DNA of 64,000 bases from Bacteroidales bacterium (GTDB taxonomy: Bacteria; Bacteroidota; Bacteroidia; Bacteroidales; Lentimicrobiaceae): contig JADIZB010000037.1 in the NCBI GenBank assembly GCA_016705005.1, positions 62,001 to 126,000 on the forward strand, given 5' to 3'. The translations under genes were made by a program, and so were the position numbers. Under the pieces are notes generated by a model. That model worked only from the letters and a program-made list of their open reading frames with translations. It made no database searches and had not been told where the DNA came from. This document shows, in pieces, positions 35,264 through 44,307 of this stretch (positions within the stretch are counted from its first letter, which is position 1; each line of letters begins with the position of its first letter).

Positions 35264-38200
35264 TTATTTGACAAACTTGCGCTGAACCGGCTCGTGTCCT
35301 GCTGTGCTGACCCTGAGCAGATACATGCCCCCCGGCAGATTACCTGTAGCGATGTCAATCCGGTTGGTTCCGTTTGTCATTTCTTTTGATTCACTGAAAA
35401 TCAGGCGTCCCTGCAGATCGGTAACTTCAACCAGTGCTTTTCCCGAAACAGATGAATTCAGTTCAAGATAGAGCAGTTCACCTGCCGGGTTTGGATAAGG
35501 ATTACCGGCGGCAAGCTTCGGGGTATCGGGACCATCACTGCCAAGGGCTGCAATGGCTGTTGCGGTTACCACGAGATTGATGCTGGCAGTAGATGATCCT
35601 TCCGAGAGGATAACCACAACCGCTTCGGTTATTTTACCTGTCATTTCTGCATATAGGGTATATTCCCCGTATGGAAGGTTACTGAAGCTAAAGGTTCCGT
35701 CGCTGTTTGAGAAGGTATAGGCAACCGGCAAACCGGTGCTGTTGTATAATACGATTTCAACATTGGCCGCCGGGGCACCGCCTGATTTGAAGGTTCCTGC
35801 CCAGTTGATGGTACCTGTAATCCCTGCATTACCCTGCACCCAGCACAACGACTGTACCAGGCTGATGGGGTACCAGCCGTTGGGTTCACCGGTAGTAACA
35901 ATGGTTGCTCCCTGCCAGGTAAGAGAACTTGTATAATAAGTTGGCAGGTATTCAAAGAAGTTGGGAGATCCCGGGGTCAACATTGAATATATGTAGTATG
36001 ACCCGGCAGGGACGCCGCCAAAGTTATAAGTACCGGATGGATCTATCGTGGTTTCAGCATAATAGTAATTGTTGGCACCGATCAGCCATACGATTCCCTG
36101 ATTGGCCAGGGTGTTCCCGGCCATAACAATACCAGCAATGGTATAGTCTCCTGTTGCTTCTCCGGCAAAAATTTCCATGCAACTGGTATTCTGACAATTA
36201 CCTGTTGAATCCCAGATGGTGAGACATGCGGAATAGATGCCCGGGTTTGCGTAGGTATGAATCGGGTTGGCTTCAGTTGATCCTGTTCCGTCACCGAAAG
36301 ACCATTGCTGGCTGGTATAACCAGGTGAAGAAGTATTGACAAACTGATAGCTGAGCGATGAACTTGTTGAATCGGACGGGAAAGCAAAGAATGAAGCCTG
36401 GCAATCGGGTTGAATATAGTTCACCCAGATTTCCTGGCAGGTCTGATCCCAGCAGTAATTCAGCGTGTCCTTAATGGTAAGGCAGGCATAATAGATTCCC
36501 GGAGCAGTATAAGTATGGACCGGATTGGTCAGGGTCGATTGTTCACCATCACCAAAATCCCAGAAAGTGAAAGAGTGTTCGCCTTGAGATAAGTCTTCAA
36601 AGTAGTATGTATACCCTGCTGGGTCAGGAATGGCAGAAATAACAGCCTCACAGGTGCCTCCGCCACCTCCCGGGAAAATGGTCTGACAACTGACGCCCAT
36701 GCAGGTGTCGTTTGTAGCCGGTTGATCTGTAATAGTAGTCAGGCAGACGCTATAAACTGTACCCGGCACACTCTGGAAAGTATGGGTGACCTGCTGTCCA
36801 TAGCCCGTTGAGCCATCACCAAAGTCCCAGTAATAATCGGCCGGTGCACCTGAGAGCAGGTAACCTGTGAAGGAATAGGTCATTCCGTCATCCGAATAAA
36901 CTTCGAAGTAATTGTCGCAAAGGGAAGGTGTGTTGGTAAATACGTCCTGGCACGAGGTGTAGGTACATGTGGTACCATCTGGTCCGGTTCCGGTAGTGGT
37001 CAGACAAACAGTGTAAACCTGTGAAGGATCATTAAATACATGTGACACAACCTGGCCGGTGGCAACGCTTCCATCGCCGAAATCCCACACCCAGGATTCA
37101 ATCTGATTGTTTGATGTGCCGTTCATTGCCCAGCCCTGGAAGGTGTAGCCTGCTGTACCCGATGAATCCGGGTAATACCAGAAATAGCTTTCGCATGGAC
37201 TCGGGATGTAGATAAAGACTTCCTGGCATGAAGTATAGCTGCATGTTTCACCGTTTGAAGTACCGGTGGTGGTCAGACAAACAGGATGAATTGCCGAAGG
37301 ATCAGTAAAGGAATGTATAACAGTCTGGCCTGAGGCAGTGCTTCCATCGCCGAAATCCCAGTTCCATGAATCAATCTGATTGTTCATTGCCCAGCCTTCG
37401 AAAACGTAGCTTGTACCTGTTGAATCCGGGTAATACCAGAAATAACTTTCACATGGTGATGGAACATAAATATATACTTCCTGGCAGGATATCGATGTGC
37501 AGGCAGTACCATCCGGACCTATCCCGGAGGTAGTAAGACAAACATTGTAAGCAGTATTGGATGCGGCAAATGTATGTGTTACAGACTGACCCGAAGCTGT
37601 GGTTCCATCGCCGAAATCCCACCACCAGGAATCAATCTGACCATTCATGGCCCAGCCTTCGAAAACATAACCTGTTCCGGTGCTGTCGGCTGAATACCAG
37701 AAGTAATTTTCGCATGGCGATGGAATGTAATTAAAGACTTCCTGACATGAAACAGCCGTACATGGCAGGCTGTCGGGTCCTGTACCAGTGGTAGTCAGAC
37801 AAACCAGATAGGACATATTCGGGTCGGCAAACGTATGGGTGACTGCCTGACCTGAACCGGTGGTACCGTCGCCAAAATCCCAGGTCCATGAATCAGCCTG
37901 ACCATTGGCTGCCCATCCTTCAAAAGTATAGGAAGCCGCAGTGCCCGTGGAATCAGTGTAATACCAGAAATAGTTTTCGCAGTATCCGGGATTGGTTGAT
38001 CCGGCATTTACAGGAATGCAGTGGATGCTGTTACACGAGCTGTCATTGCTGCTGATCATAAGGCAAACATTGTATAATCCGGGTTCAGCATATGTGTGCA
38101 TTGGATTCTGCTCACTGGATGTGATTCCATCTCCAAAATCCCAGACCCGGTTGTCAATGGTTGAACCAGGCATTGTATAGCTTTCATCGTAGAATGTGAA

Positions 38201-38623
38201 AGTCAGCATGTCATTTGCTGAAGGAACATACCTGAATGAAGCCACACATCCCGTTACCGGATTGCCGCAAATACTGAAGTCGAGAATGACTTCCTGAATG
38301 CCGGGAAAGAAAGCAGCTGTTGCAGATGCCATCATCCCGTTGCAGTCGGGGGTGCTGACCATAATGATACCCTGTGATGTTCCCGGGTAAACAGGAATCT
38401 GGTCGGTATAGAAACCGTCTCCATCGGTGACTACCTGGTTGTAATAGCCGGGATAGTTCATACTGTCAACTGAAATATACATGGGTTGGCCGGGAACCGG
38501 TGCTCCGGTTTCCTGATTCACCACATGACCAGTCAGTGTTACGAAAGGCTGCTGGGCAATGACAAAAGTCACAGCCGTTATCAGCAGAAGCAGCGTAGCG
38601 AGTAGTTTTTTCATCTGGTTCAT
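35264..38623 (-). CDS. Giant PKD-repeat T9SS surface protein, 1119 aa
   Basis: It has a signal peptide (KKLLATLLLLITAVTFVIAQ) and a transthyretin-like N-terminal domain (VTLTGHVVNQETGAPVPG). Eight PKD domains each carry the W-x-FGDG motif. The five in the middle sit in ~95-residue tandem units sharing ENYFWYY, FEGWAMNGQIDSW and SCQEVF, with high similarity even at DNA level. A second carboxypeptidase-regulatory-like domain (SGGAPAANVEIVLYNSTGLP) and a T9SS sorting domain (GNPYPNPAGELLYLEL, LPGGMYLLRV) complete it. It is a probable cell-surface adhesin or matrix protein. It ends an operon started by an ECF sigma factor and is followed by a strong terminator. Confidence 0.9.
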   Translation of the reverse strand: MNQMKKLLATLLLLITAVTFVIAQQPFVTLTGHVVNQETGAPVPGQPMYISVDSMNYPGYYNQVVTDGDGFYTDQIPVYPGTSQGIIMVSTPDCNGMMASATAAFFPGIQEVILDFSICGNPVTGCVASFRYVPSANDMLTFTFYDESYTMPGSTIDNRVWDFGDGITSSEQNPMHTYAEPGLYNVCLMISSNDSSCNSIHCIPVNAGSTNPGYCENYFWYYTDSTGTAASYTFEGWAANGQADSWTWDFGDGTTGSGQAVTHTFADPNMSYLVCLTTTGTGPDSLPCTAVSCQEVFNYIPSPCENYFWYSADSTGTGYVFEGWAMNGQIDSWWWDFGDGTTASGQSVTHTFAASNTAYNVCLTTSGIGPDGTACTSISCQEVYIYVPSPCESYFWYYPDSTGTSYVFEGWAMNNQIDSWNWDFGDGSTASGQTVIHSFTDPSAIHPVCLTTTGTSNGETCSYTSCQEVFIYIPSPCESYFWYYPDSSGTAGYTFQGWAMNGTSNNQIESWVWDFGDGSVATGQVVSHVFNDPSQVYTVCLTTTGTGPDGTTCTYTSCQDVFTNTPSLCDNYFEVYSDDGMTYSFTGYLLSGAPADYYWDFGDGSTGYGQQVTHTFQSVPGTVYSVCLTTITDQPATNDTCMGVSCQTIFPGGGGGTCEAVISAIPDPAGYTYYFEDLSQGEHSFTFWDFGDGEQSTLTNPVHTYTAPGIYYACLTIKDTLNYCWDQTCQEIWVNYIQPDCQASFFAFPSDSTSSSLSYQFVNTSSPGYTSQQWSFGDGTGSTEANPIHTYANPGIYSACLTIWDSTGNCQNTSCMEIFAGEATGDYTIAGIVMAGNTLANQGIVWLIGANNYYYAETTIDPSGTYNFGGVPAGSYYIYSMLTPGSPNFFEYLPTYYTSSLTWQGATIVTTGEPNGWYPISLVQSLCWVQGNAGITGTINWAGTFKSGGAPAANVEIVLYNSTGLPVAYTFSNSDGTFSFSNLPYGEYTLYAEMTGKITEAVVVILSEGSSTASINLVVTATAIAALGSDGPDTPKLAAGNPYPNPAGELLYLELNSSVSGKALVEVTDLQGRLIFSESKEMTNGTNRIDIATGNLPGGMYLLRVSTAGHEPVQRKFVK

Positions 38624-38702
38624 TGTTCTTTGGTTTTACTGATTCGGATTAAAAGGGATTTGATAAAAAGACACAATCTGAGAAAAAGGTTGCCTGAGCG
38701 GA

Positions 38703-41213
38703 TCACCTTTTTGCAAATTTTATTGTTTTCAGAACCTGGTTATCTTCTGACTTCAGCACAAGCAAATATATACCCTGACTCAGGTTGCCGGTATTGAGGG
38801 TGAGGTTGTTAATACCTACACTGCAATGGTGGTTATTTCTGATGCAAACAGATCCCGAGGCGCTGTAAATCTCTGAAGTGAGATTGGCAGCGTTGGCCAT
38901 GCTGAATTTCAGGTAAACGTTGCCGGAGGCCGGATTCGGATAAAGCGTTACTTCCGGGAAGGCTTCGTATGGATGATCTTCCTGTCCGGTGATGTTGGAT
39001 GATGAGATCAGCAGCTGATTGTTCAATGCCTGATTTCCGTATTCGGTCAGGTTCACCTCCAGTGTCTGGCTGTACATTCCAGCAATCTCTGCAGTAAGGC
39101 TATAGGTGCCGAGTGCTAAATCGGTGAAAATAAACGCTCCGTTCTCATCGGTGTTGGTGTAGGATATAATGTTTCCCGATTGCTTCAGGAAAACAATCCG
39201 CCGGGCGAGGTCGACAAATGTATTTTCAATACAATTAATATTTCCGCTGATGGTTCCGGGTCCGGAACTGATCTGGGAAAGTTCAGGCATAAATACATTG
39301 GCATCAAAAATATCGGATGTGTTCAGACTGATGAATTGTGACTGTTGCCAGTTCGGGGTTTCGCCCGTATAGGCCGGAAGATAAGACTTATAGGAGACTG
39401 ATCCGGGAGTAAGTTCTGCGTGAACTACATAATTGCCTTCCAACACATCCACAAAAAAGAAATATCCGTATTCGTAAAAGGTGCCTGATGCCACTTCAGA
39501 TAACAGATTCCCTTCATTCCTGTACAATCTTACAAGGGCAGTATCCCCGGTATTGGAAGGATTGTTGATCGGGAAGTTACCCGCAAATACCTGTCCGCCC
39601 AGGTTGTAATAGGCCGGTGTTGTAAATGTGTAACAGGTGGTGGAGGAACAATAGCCGCCGTTGCCTTCACCACTGACCGTAAGGCATACCTGGTAGGTTC
39701 CACTGTTTGTGTAAGTGTGATCCGGGTTCTGGATAAATGATATAGTGCCATCGCCGAAATCCCAGTACCAGTTGGTAATGTTGGGGCCGGTAGATTCATC
39801 ATTGAAAAAATAGTGATTGATGTTTCCGGGAATGGACTCTATTATGACCGAAAAGTCAGCCTGACAGCCAGAGATGGTATCCCCGACAGTAATGTCGAGG
39901 CACATCACATCCTGGCAGCCGGTGTAATTGCTGATGATGGCCATGCAAACATGGTAGATGCCGGGCTGTTCCCAGGTATGTTCCGTATTATATTCATGCG
40001 AAAACGGGCTTCCATCACCAAAGTCCCAGATTACCTGGTCGATCATTCCGGTTGAATTGTTTGTAAAGGCAAAAGTCAGATCCCCGGTTTGTTCATAGGT
40101 ATAGGCAGCGTGGCACGATGGCAGGGTGTCTCCGAATAAGATATTTTCACAGTATGTACTTCCGCACTGTGTAATACTGTTGTAGATATTGAGGCACACT
40201 GTGTAAACTCCGGGAAACTCCCATACATGGATTGGATTATATTCATTGGAAGTGGTTCCGTCACCAAAATCCCAGATTACCTGATCGGGTTGCCCTGTTG
40301 AGAGATTAGTGAATTCACAGATGGGACTATGAAAAAGGGAATAGGAAAAGGCGGCCTGGCAAACCTGCACGGAATCAACAAACGTAACCAATTCGCAGAA
40401 AGTACTTTCACAAAATGTGTTACTGTCCGAAATATTCAGACATACAAGGTAAGTGCCTGTAGTAACCCAGGTATGCACCGGATTGGGTTCGTTCGACAAG
40501 GTTCCATCCCCGAAATCCCATAGGTAAGTATCCGGGAACCCGATTGATTGATCGGTAAAGGCTGCGGTCAGCCCCTGGGATACCCATGAAAACATCGCCT
40601 GACAGTCACCCGGATTATTGCCGACAATGATTTCAGTACAGAAACTGCTGGTACAGGATATGGTTGAATCGACCATGGTCAGGCAAACGGTGTAGTTCCC
40701 GGCTTGGTTATAATTATGCATCGGCTCAAAATCTCCCGAAGTCATTCCATCTCCGAAATCCCAGTACCAGCGGGTGGAGTTGCCGACAGGGATGCTTTGG
40801 TTGTAGAAATAGACCAGCAATTCATGCGCACCATCGTAATGGACCAAAAAATCGGCCTGGCAATCATTGTTGAGCGAACAGATTGAAAAATCAAGATCAA
40901 AGAAAAGATTCGGATTGGCTACAAACGGATGAAACTGGATTTCCTGGTTGCAATCGATAACCCACACATATAAGATAGTGGTGGTGTCGAAGATAGCGGG
41001 AGGAATCATGGTCAGATAATAGCCGTTTTCATCGGTGAAATCCGTAAACAGGGGTTGCCCGATAACAAGTCCTACTGAAACTTCATGCTGTGATATCGGG
41101 AGGCCGGTTTCGGAGGCAGTGACCTGCCCGCTGACATAAAGCGGATCCTGTGCAAACACATGGCTGCCAAGGATCATGAATAGTATTAAAGGAATGAGAT
41201 TCCTGAGTTTCAT
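38703..41213 (-). CDS. PKD-repeat T9SS surface protein, 836 aa
   Basis: It has a signal peptide (RNLIPLILFMILGSHVFAQ) and an N-terminal transthyretin-like domain (LYVSGQVTASETGLPISQ). Five PKD domains with WDFGDG motifs span residues ~125-560, each with the VCL-x-(I/M) strand and cysteine-bearing linker. A second regulatory-like domain (ISGNINCIENTFVDLARRIV) and a T9SS sorting domain (VTLYPNPASGNVYL, SQGIYLLVLK) follow. It resembles the neighbouring 1119-residue protein in architecture but lacks the near-identical tandem units. The two are probably paralogous surface adhesins expressed together. Confidence 0.9.
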   Translation of the reverse strand: MKLRNLIPLILFMILGSHVFAQDPLYVSGQVTASETGLPISQHEVSVGLVIGQPLFTDFTDENGYYLTMIPPAIFDTTTILYVWVIDCNQEIQFHPFVANPNLFFDLDFSICSLNNDCQADFLVHYDGAHELLVYFYNQSIPVGNSTRWYWDFGDGMTSGDFEPMHNYNQAGNYTVCLTMVDSTISCTSSFCTEIIVGNNPGDCQAMFSWVSQGLTAAFTDQSIGFPDTYLWDFGDGTLSNEPNPVHTWVTTGTYLVCLNISDSNTFCESTFCELVTFVDSVQVCQAAFSYSLFHSPICEFTNLSTGQPDQVIWDFGDGTTSNEYNPIHVWEFPGVYTVCLNIYNSITQCGSTYCENILFGDTLPSCHAAYTYEQTGDLTFAFTNNSTGMIDQVIWDFGDGSPFSHEYNTEHTWEQPGIYHVCMAIISNYTGCQDVMCLDITVGDTISGCQADFSVIIESIPGNINHYFFNDESTGPNITNWYWDFGDGTISFIQNPDHTYTNSGTYQVCLTVSGEGNGGYCSSTTCYTFTTPAYYNLGGQVFAGNFPINNPSNTGDTALVRLYRNEGNLLSEVASGTFYEYGYFFFVDVLEGNYVVHAELTPGSVSYKSYLPAYTGETPNWQQSQFISLNTSDIFDANVFMPELSQISSGPGTISGNINCIENTFVDLARRIVFLKQSGNIISYTNTDENGAFIFTDLALGTYSLTAEIAGMYSQTLEVNLTEYGNQALNNQLLISSSNITGQEDHPYEAFPEVTLYPNPASGNVYLKFSMANAANLTSEIYSASGSVCIRNNHHCSVGINNLTLNTGNLSQGIYLLVLKSEDNQVLKTIKFAKR

Positions 41214-41224
41214 AAGTTGATGTT

Positions 41225-42589
41225 TTAAAATCTGTAGAGCAATCCTGCCTTAATACCAATACTTTGCGGTCTGATGTTGTGGTTCCTGTATACAGGGCGC
41301 AGATACGTTTTGTAAGTCGGTTCAGCCAAAAAGGTAAATCTTCGTGAAAGATAAAATCCCAGCCCTAGTCCGGCAGCTACCTGCCAGTCAGTTGAAAGCC
41401 TGGAAGGGCTTAAATTCTCTATGGACTGGAGGTTGGTTCCATTTTCAGAAAAGGTTGCCCCGGGTTCATCGGAAGCCAGCATCACCGAGAATATTGGTCC
41501 GGCTTTCAGGCTGATGGTCAGAATCCGGTTACTGTATACCCGGTAACCAGCCATCAGCGGTATCTGCATATAAGTATACCGGTTCCTGGTTTTTGTTTCG
41601 ATCCGGTGATCTATAGAGTCATAAACACCCTGGACTTCAGTGTCGAAATGAATGGTACCATCCGGTTGAGGACTGAATGAAATCACCTTGTTATAGAATC
41701 CCAGGCTGTCCCAGGAGTTGTAATTGATCATATAACGGCCATTGTCATCGCTCATGCAGAAAGCTGCACCGGTTTCGATGATCCAGGGCCCTTTAAAGGT
41801 TGAAAGGCTGATGCCTGCTGAACGGCTCTGCCTGCTATGACCGTTTCCATAATCAATCATATCCAGCGAAGCGTACACTCCGCCAATCAGGGGAATTCCA
41901 TCACCTTTGGGAATCGCAGGCTTAAGCGACGTTTTGAAATGGTTGCTGAAAGCAGAACCGGCAGTAGCAGGTACTAAATTCACTTTGTGCGAATTCAGCC
42001 AGAAGATGAAATCAGGGCGGAGATCGGTAAACAGTGATGTATTCTCTGATGGTTCTGACTGCAGAAATTGTTGAGTTTCTTTTAATGTCAGTGTTGTAGA
42101 TGCCTCCGGAATTGTATTTTCCGCTACGGAAGCCGGATTTGAGGTATTTTCATTTTCAGTTTTACCAAACGGGAAAGAATCTTCCGCCGCTTCATTCTCA
42201 ATGTCGTTAACTCCTGATTTATTTCTCCGGGTTGAAGAGTTTATGCCTGTACTTTCCTGTTTATCCGCGAATCCTCCGGGGTTTACAGGCTCTGCGGGAA
42301 TAATCGTGATGTCATTGGTTGGTGTAACTTGCTCAATTGAGGTATTATTGATCTTTGGTTCAGTATTACTGTTCAGGAACCATAGCAATGCCAGCCCTGT
42401 GATTACCGCTGCTGCAATACCGATGGTAACCAGGCGGGATGAACCGTTTGCCGGGATGTGCGGGTTAACCGGTACCGGAGCCGGAAGTGTAGCTTCAATC
42501 CGCTCCCACAATTCAGTTGGCGGGGCCGGGCTGAAATCACCCAGTCCTTCACTGAAAAGTTCGTCCATATTGTTTCGTTCGTCTTTCAT
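41225..42589 (-). CDS. Inner-membrane-anchored protein with C-terminal beta-barrel-like domain
   Basis: The 454 residues start with a short cytoplasmic-type segment common in Bacteroidota (MDELFSEGLGDFSPAPPTELWERIE). A single transmembrane helix follows (LVTIGIAAAVITGLALLWFL, residues ~53-72), then ~150 low-complexity polar residues. The C-terminal ~220 residues resemble the PorT-like outer-membrane beta-barrel family, with alternating strands such as AGISLSTFKGPWIIETGAAF and AAGLGLGFYLSRRFTFLAEP. The start codon overlaps the end of the ECF sigma gene by 4 nt, so it is probably translationally coupled. An anti-sigma or envelope-spanning sensor role is inferred from position; no known anti-sigma motif is visible. 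Confidence 0.75.
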   Translation of the reverse strand: MKDERNNMDELFSEGLGDFSPAPPTELWERIEATLPAPVPVNPHIPANGSSRLVTIGIAAAVITGLALLWFLNSNTEPKINNTSIEQVTPTNDITIIPAEPVNPGGFADKQESTGINSSTRRNKSGVNDIENEAAEDSFPFGKTENENTSNPASVAENTIPEASTTLTLKETQQFLQSEPSENTSLFTDLRPDFIFWLNSHKVNLVPATAGSAFSNHFKTSLKPAIPKGDGIPLIGGVYASLDMIDYGNGHSRQSRSAGISLSTFKGPWIIETGAAFCMSDDNGRYMINYNSWDSLGFYNKVISFSPQPDGTIHFDTEVQGVYDSIDHRIETKTRNRYTYMQIPLMAGYRVYSNRILTISLKAGPIFSVMLASDEPGATFSENGTNLQSIENLSPSRLSTDWQVAAGLGLGFYLSRRFTFLAEPTYKTYLRPVYRNHNIRPQSIGIKAGLLYRF

Positions 42590-43152
42590 GACTTCACGCT
42601 TATATTTTTGATGGCCATTTCGGCTGTAACCATTTGTCTGAGTTTGTTGCGGGCCTTCATCAGCTGGGTCTTCGAGGTGTTTTCACTGATCTCAAGCATC
42701 TCCGCAATCTGTTGATGGGCAAGGCTCTCAAAAACATACATATTGAAAACCAGGCGATATCCATCGGGCAGTGATTGAATCATCTGCAACAGCCTTTCTT
42801 TGGGGATGTCTGATGCAGAAAAAGATTCTGTATCATCATTGCTTATGGGTTCGGGTGGGTCGGAATAAATCTGAACAAACAATTGTTTCAGGTTGTCACG
42901 CCTGAAATTAATGGCCTGATTTACTACCAGACGTTTAAGCCAACCCTCAAACGAACCTTTAAAACCAAAGGACTCCAGTTTGGCAAAGATTTTAATAAAT
43001 GCTTCCTGCAACAGGTCCTCTGCCTCGGCACGGTTGCGTGTGTAGCGAAGACAAATACCAAACAGTACCCCCGAAAAGCGTTGGTACAATTCGTATTGCG
43101 CCTGTTTATTGCCTGATAAACAGTCTCTTATTAGTTTGTCATCACTTCGCAT
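42586..43152 (-). CDS. ECF RNA polymerase sigma factor
   Basis: This 188-residue sigma-70 family ECF factor has region 2 at residues ~25-90 (YELYQRFSGVLFGICLRY, AEDLLQEAFIKIF) and region 4 at ~125-180 (LQMIQSLPDGYRLVFNMYVFE, SHQQIAEMLEISENTSKTQL-like). It is the first gene of a four-gene unit with the membrane-anchored beta-barrel protein and two PKD adhesins, so these are its likely targets. A TATTTTTG octamer lies at 43178-43185 on the coding strand, but no clear -33 element is visible. Confidence 0.92.
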   Translation of the reverse strand: MRSDDKLIRDCLSGNKQAQYELYQRFSGVLFGICLRYTRNRAEAEDLLQEAFIKIFAKLESFGFKGSFEGWLKRLVVNQAINFRRDNLKQLFVQIYSDPPEPISNDDTESFSASDIPKERLLQMIQSLPDGYRLVFNMYVFESLAHQQIAEMLEISENTSKTQLMKARNKLRQMVTAEMAIKNISVKS

Positions 43153-43274
43153 TCATTCCCTTGTGAATATGCAGACACAAAAATAGGGCTTGGGTTGCCT
43201 GTTGATGTAAAAAACAAGAATTAATTATTGATTTCCAATATGTGGCTGGTATGCAAGGTCACCAATTTTATTTG

Positions 43275-43410
43275 GAGGCAGTCTCATAAGCCAGGAATTG
43301 TCTGGATTTCGACCACACTAAATTTGACGATAAATTGATTCTCTGATGTCAGGCTGAGCGATTCCGATAGCTATCGGAACGAAGCCTTATCTATCTAATG
43401 AGACAGCCTC
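43275..43410. mobile_element. MITE-like element, 136 bp
   Basis: The ends GAGGCAGTCTCAT and, inverted, ATGAGACAGCCTC match in 12 of 13 positions. GAGGCTGTCTCA-type ends are seen on several Bacteroidota insertion sequences (from memory). The inside contains a perfect 18-bp palindrome (TTCCGATAGCTATCGGAA) near 43369 and no ORF. No clear target duplication was seen. It is best read as a non-autonomous remnant. Confidence 0.55.
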
Positions 43411-43468
43411 TAAACGGTTACTTAGCCCCTACACGATTGCTTGGTAACAAGTTACCATCATTTCTGTG

Positions 43469-43476
43469 TAACTTTG
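43469..43476 (+). promoter_or_regulatory. -7 element of the purN promoter
   Basis: TAACTTTG fits TAnnTTTG and is 18 nt upstream of the purN ATG. A TTG at 43441-43443 is a possible but loosely spaced -33 element. Confidence 0.45.
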
Positions 43477-43494
43477 CAGCTGAAATTACTCTAC

Positions 43495-44058
43495 ATGAAA
43501 CGAATCGCCATCTTTGCCTCAGGCAGCGGATCCAACGCCGAACATATTACCGATTATTTTGCCAAAGGTAATGTTGCAAGGGTAGAAGTCATTTATTCCA
43601 ACAACCCGAAGGCCTTCGTAATTCAACGCGCTGCAAGACTGAACATTCCATTGGTGTTGTTCGATAGGGAGAAGTTTTATGGTGAAGAAACCATTCTGCG
43701 GGATTTGCAGTCACGGAAGATAGATCTGATTGTGCTTGCCGGCTTTCTCTGGCTGATTCCCGGAAATATTTTAAAGACATTCCGCGACAGGATAGTAAAC
43801 ATCCACCCGGCACTCTTGCCCGCATATGGAGGTAAGGGTATGTACGGAATGGCTGTGCACGAAGCGGTGATTGATGCCGGTGAAACTGAATCCGGCATCA
43901 CCATTCACCTGATCGATGAAGTTTATGATAAAGGTAAAATCCTTCTTCAGGAAAAATGCCCTGTTTTACCTGGCGACACCCCTGATATTCTGGCTGAAAA
44001 GGTGCATCGGCTGGAATATGAGCACTTCCCGAAGGTGATTGAGAAGATGCTGGAATAA
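43495..44058 (+). CDS. purN: Phosphoribosylglycinamide formyltransferase
   Basis: This 187-residue enzyme transfers a formyl group from 10-formyl-THF to GAR in purine synthesis. It has the N-terminal ASGSGSNAEHI, YSNNPKAFVIQRA, the active-site block VNIHPALLPAYGGKGMYG with asparagine and histidine, and ESGITIHLIDEVYDKG with the aspartate region. I chose the ATG at 43495 (MKRIAIFAS) because it matches the family start and follows the -7 element. It stands alone. A purine-rich short-period repeat starts 4 nt after the stop. Confidence 0.95.
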   Translation: MKRIAIFASGSGSNAEHITDYFAKGNVARVEVIYSNNPKAFVIQRAARLNIPLVLFDREKFYGEETILRDLQSRKIDLIVLAGFLWLIPGNILKTFRDRIVNIHPALLPAYGGKGMYGMAVHEAVIDAGETESGITIHLIDEVYDKGKILLQEKCPVLPGDTPDILAEKVHRLEYEHFPKVIEKMLE

Positions 44059-44062
44059 GTAA

Positions 44063-44150
44063 GGGCGAGGGACGAGTATGGGGACGAGGACGAACATCCT
44101 GCTTCAAATGACAAGGGGACACGGGGAGTGGAAGACAAGGAGAGTTTAAG
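44063..44150 (+). repeat. Gene-free post-stop repeats after purN (GGGACGAG and GACAAGGG families)
   Basis: GGGCGAGGGACGAG and GGGGACGAGGACGA units are followed by AATGACAAGGGGACACGGGG and AAGACAAGGAGAG. Both are in the purine-rich post-stop orientation. The second family is the arm family of cassette 1. No four-helix-bundle gene is present. Confidence 0.72.
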
Positions 44151-44307
44151 TATGACAATGTATTTATGACCAACCTTTGATAGACTTACAAATAGAAATT
44201 CCGGCTTTTTGGGCGTTGTAGCATTTTAATTTCTTATATTTGTTCAGATGCCATATTCTATATTACAATATTTTTATCCATACAATTAAAGAATAAAATA
44301 AATTGCT

